A stretch of DNA of 64,000 nt from Sporichthya polymorpha DSM 43042. GTDB lineage: Bacteria > Actinomycetota > Actinomycetes > Sporichthyales > Sporichthyaceae. The notes under the pieces are model-generated. The model was not told the DNA's origin and did not search any database. It saw only the letters and a program-made list of their open reading frames with translations. The position numbers and the translations under genes are program-made. Shown piece by piece: positions 61,974 to 64,000 of this stretch. The stretch lies in NCBI RefSeq assembly GCF_000384115.1, contig NZ_KB913029.1, positions 5,307,057 through 5,371,056 of the forward strand, given 5' to 3'. Every line of letters starts with the position of its first letter. The stretch's first letter is position 1.

Positions 61974-63445
61974 GAGCACGCCGGACCGTCGCCGCGCTCG
62001 CGGCCGCCGTCGCCCTGCTGGCGAGCGGTTGCGGGACCCGCGCGTCCGAGGAGGAGGTCCGCGCCGGCGTCGGCGGCGGGCCCGTCGAGCTCGACCCGGC
62101 GGCCCTCGACCAGCTGCGCGATGCCGGTGCCGGCACCGGTGCCCTCCCCGGCGCGCCGGCACCCGCGCGCGGGCCCGCGGACGCGAGCACCGACGCCGTC
62201 CCCGGCACCGTCCCGCAGTCCGGCTCCGGCACCGCCCCGGGCACCGACTCCCCCGGCACCGCCGGCGCCCCGAGCACGTCGGCGCCCGCCGCAGCGGCCG
62301 GCACCGGCTCGTCGGGCGGCGCCTGCACCAAGCCGGGCGTCCCCCTGCACATCGGTCAGGTCGGCAGCTTCAGCGGCGTCTTCGGGCCGCTGGTCGGTTC
62401 CGCCCGGACCGGATTCGCGGTGTGGATCAAGCACATCAACGCGTCCGGCGGGCTGGCCTGCCACCCGATCGTGCTCCACGCCGTCGATGACGGCGGGGAC
62501 CCGAGCCGTGGGTCCGCCCTGGTCGGCGAGATGGTGAGCAAGTACAACGTCCAGGCCTTCGTGGGAATGGCGTCGATGGCGCTCCCCGGGATGGTCGGTG
62601 CGATCGAGCGGACCAAGCTCCCCGTCGTCGGCGGCGATCTGGTCTCCGACCCGTGGTTCGCGCACCCGCAGTTCTTCCCGCAGGGCGGCGGTCTGCGCGC
62701 GATCGTCGACGGAGCGCTCAAGCAGGCCGTGGCCGACGGTCGGACCGTCCACGGTCTGCTCTACTGCGTCGAGGTCGGGGTCTGCGGATCGGTCGCGAAG
62801 ATGCTGCCCGACCGCGCGAAGGTGGCGGGGGCCAAGGTCGTCTACAGCTCCCCCGTGTCCCTGACCCAGACCGACTTCACCGCGCAGTGCCAGAACGCCA
62901 AGAACGCCGGCGTGCAAGCGTTCGGGATGGCGGTGGACGGGTCCGCGATCGCGCGGGTCGCCCGCTCCTGCGCCGCGCTGAACTACTTCCCGCAGTTCGT
63001 CACCGGCGGCCCGGTCGTCAGCAACGAGCAGGCGAAGGACCCCGGGATCCGCCGGAACACGATGTCGACCGCCAGCGCCAATGCGCCCTGGTTCCGGACC
63101 GACACCCCGGGCCAGCGCGAGTACGCCGAGGCGCTGAAGCGGTACGCCCCCGGCTTCGAGGTGGACGGTCCCTCCATGCTCGCCTGGGCGGCCGGCAAGT
63201 TGTTCCAGGCGGCCGTTGAGCGCCTCGGTGACGCGGCGCGCAACGCCCCGGTGACGAGCGCCGACATCTTCACCGGCCTCGGCAAGATCAGGAACGAGAC
63301 CCTCGACGGGCTGTCACCCCCGATCACCTTCACACCCGGTCAGAAGGCGGCGCCGGACATCCCGTGCGTGTTCTTCGCCCTGGACTCCGAGAAGGGCTGG
63401 ACGGCTCCGAACAGCACGTACGTCTGCACGAAGGTGGACCGATGA
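61970..63445 (+). CDS. Substrate-binding lipoprotein 4 of tandem array
   Basis: A 491-residue paralogue with lipobox LLASGC near residue 19, then GTRASEEEVRAG. The binding domain has GQVGSFSGVFGPLVG, ASGGLACHPIVLHAVDDGGDP, LTQTDFTAQCQNAKNAGVQA and an end GWTAPNSTYVCTK. In place of the ARGGLA found in members 1-3 it has ASGGLA, shared with member 5, so 4 and 5 form a second subgroup. All eight shared cysteines are kept. The start overlaps the previous stop as ATGA. Confidence 0.87.
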   Translation: MRARRTVAALAAAVALLASGCGTRASEEEVRAGVGGGPVELDPAALDQLRDAGAGTGALPGAPAPARGPADASTDAVPGTVPQSGSGTAPGTDSPGTAGAPSTSAPAAAAGTGSSGGACTKPGVPLHIGQVGSFSGVFGPLVGSARTGFAVWIKHINASGGLACHPIVLHAVDDGGDPSRGSALVGEMVSKYNVQAFVGMASMALPGMVGAIERTKLPVVGGDLVSDPWFAHPQFFPQGGGLRAIVDGALKQAVADGRTVHGLLYCVEVGVCGSVAKMLPDRAKVAGAKVVYSSPVSLTQTDFTAQCQNAKNAGVQAFGMAVDGSAIARVARSCAALNYFPQFVTGGPVVSNEQAKDPGIRRNTMSTASANAPWFRTDTPGQREYAEALKRYAPGFEVDGPSMLAWAAGKLFQAAVERLGDAARNAPVTSADIFTGLGKIRNETLDGLSPPITFTPGQKAAPDIPCVFFALDSEKGWTAPNSTYVCTKVDR

Positions 63446-64000
63446 CCGGCCGGCACCCGCTGCGGCGCGCGGCCCTCGCCGTGCTCACCGCCGCCGTGCT
63501 CGTCACCGGGTGCGGAACGCGCGCGAGCGAGGAGGAGGTCCGCGCCGGTGCCGGCGGCGGAGCCGTAACTCTGGATTCGGCGACGCTCGACCAGCTGCGC
63601 GCCGCGACGGCCGGCGGGAACGGTGCCGTGCCGAACGCCCCCGCCGCGGTCGGCCGGGCGCCGGTGTCGGTCGACAGCGGCGATCCGTCCGCGGCGCTCG
63701 TACCCGGTGCGCCCGCAGCCGCGGCCGCGCCGGCGAACGGCACCCGACCGCAGGCCGGGTCCAAGTCCTCCGGCGGGACGGCCGCGGTCAGCTCGGCGAC
63801 GTGCTCCGGCTCCGAGGCGCCCGTGGTGCTCGGCCAGATCGGCAGCTTCAGCGGCGTCCTCGGGGCGATCTTCGCCTCCGCGCGGACGGCCGCCGCGATC
63901 CACGTTCAGCACATCAACGCCTCGGGCGGGCTGGCGTGCCACCCCGTCACCCTGTACGCGGTCGACGACGGCGGCGACCCCAGCCGCGCCGCCTCCCACG
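63442..64000 (+). CDS. Substrate-binding lipoprotein 5 of tandem array, 5' part
   Basis: The first 186 residues of a fifth paralogue; the gene runs off the window. The lipobox is VLVTGC near residue 22, followed by GTRASEEEVRAGAG, a low-complexity linker, and GQIGSFSGVLGAIF, ASGGLACHPVTLYAVDDGGDPSRAAS. It is most like member 4. The ATG overlaps the previous stop as ATGA, so the polycistronic coupling continues. More members or the missing ATPase genes may lie beyond the window. Confidence 0.87.
   Translation, partial: MTGRHPLRRAALAVLTAAVLVTGCGTRASEEEVRAGAGGGAVTLDSATLDQLRAATAGGNGAVPNAPAAVGRAPVSVDSGDPSAALVPGAPAAAAAPANGTRPQAGSKSSGGTAAVSSATCSGSEAPVVLGQIGSFSGVLGAIFASARTAAAIHVQHINASGGLACHPVTLYAVDDGGDPSRAASH

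Overview
The window is about 72% GC, with GTG and TTG starts and many 4-base ATGA/GTGA overlaps. It carries actinobacterial families: EttA, a LigB-type ligase, a group II truncated globin, a protein starting MGRHSA, a DUF222/HNH protein, DUF3817, and TTGTCCACA-type DnaA boxes. It is a chromosomal segment of a high-GC actinomycete. A soil genus near Frankiales/Sporichthyales is only a guess, since no rRNA or species marker is present.

1-12.1 kb is a tungsten/molybdenum and formate block. It holds the end of a tungstate-type ABC importer (TupABC-like) running into a convergent tungsten aldehyde:ferredoxin oxidoreductase, followed by a MoaD-like sulfur carrier. After an HNH protein and a lone FdsD-like protein, a divergent LysR regulator faces fdsGBA-fdsD-fdhD, encoding a soluble NAD-linked formate dehydrogenase and its sulfurtransferase. 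The importer would supply the metal for both oxidoreductases.

12.1-22.5 kb is mostly housekeeping: a prolyl oligopeptidase, two tandem MscS channels (the first truncated), GlbO, two overlapping hotdog thioesterases, EttA, a short SSB, tRNA-Arg, a Rieske ferredoxin, a proline-rich membrane protein, oligoribonuclease, tRNA-His and tRNA-Lys. 22.5-30.8 kb carries the DUF222/HNH protein, a secreted unknown, a short NmrA-like protein, a DUF1905 protein, an NlpC/P60 hydrolase, LigB, a GH15-like protein and a PaaI-type thioesterase.

30.8-37.4 kb (minus strand) is a tight six-gene operon: ABC-2 ATPase, a fused permease-GldG protein, a DUF4340-like lipoprotein, a SurA/PpiC-like lipoprotein, a CopD-like membrane protein and a CopC/YtkA-like anchored protein. 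37.4-41.5 kb is a branched-chain-amino-acid-type ABC importer (livHMGF) without a binding protein. 41.8-53.4 kb has TesB, an intergenic repeat region, an AI-2E-type permease, small membrane proteins, a CopD-periplasmic-binding-protein fusion, a secreted beta-propeller protein of methanethiol-oxidase/SBP56 type, an anchored unknown, a cysteine-containing leader peptide with attenuator-like hairpins, PlsC, pirin and an acyl-CoA dehydrogenase.

53.4-64 kb (plus strand, running off the end) is the most unusual part. It is one translationally coupled operon with a secreted anchored protein, two small membrane proteins (one with an Ada-like cysteine motif), a fused LivH-LivM permease, and at least five consecutive paralogous substrate-binding lipoproteins. 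No ATPase is in this operon, and the other liv cluster has ATPases but no binding protein, so the two may work together.
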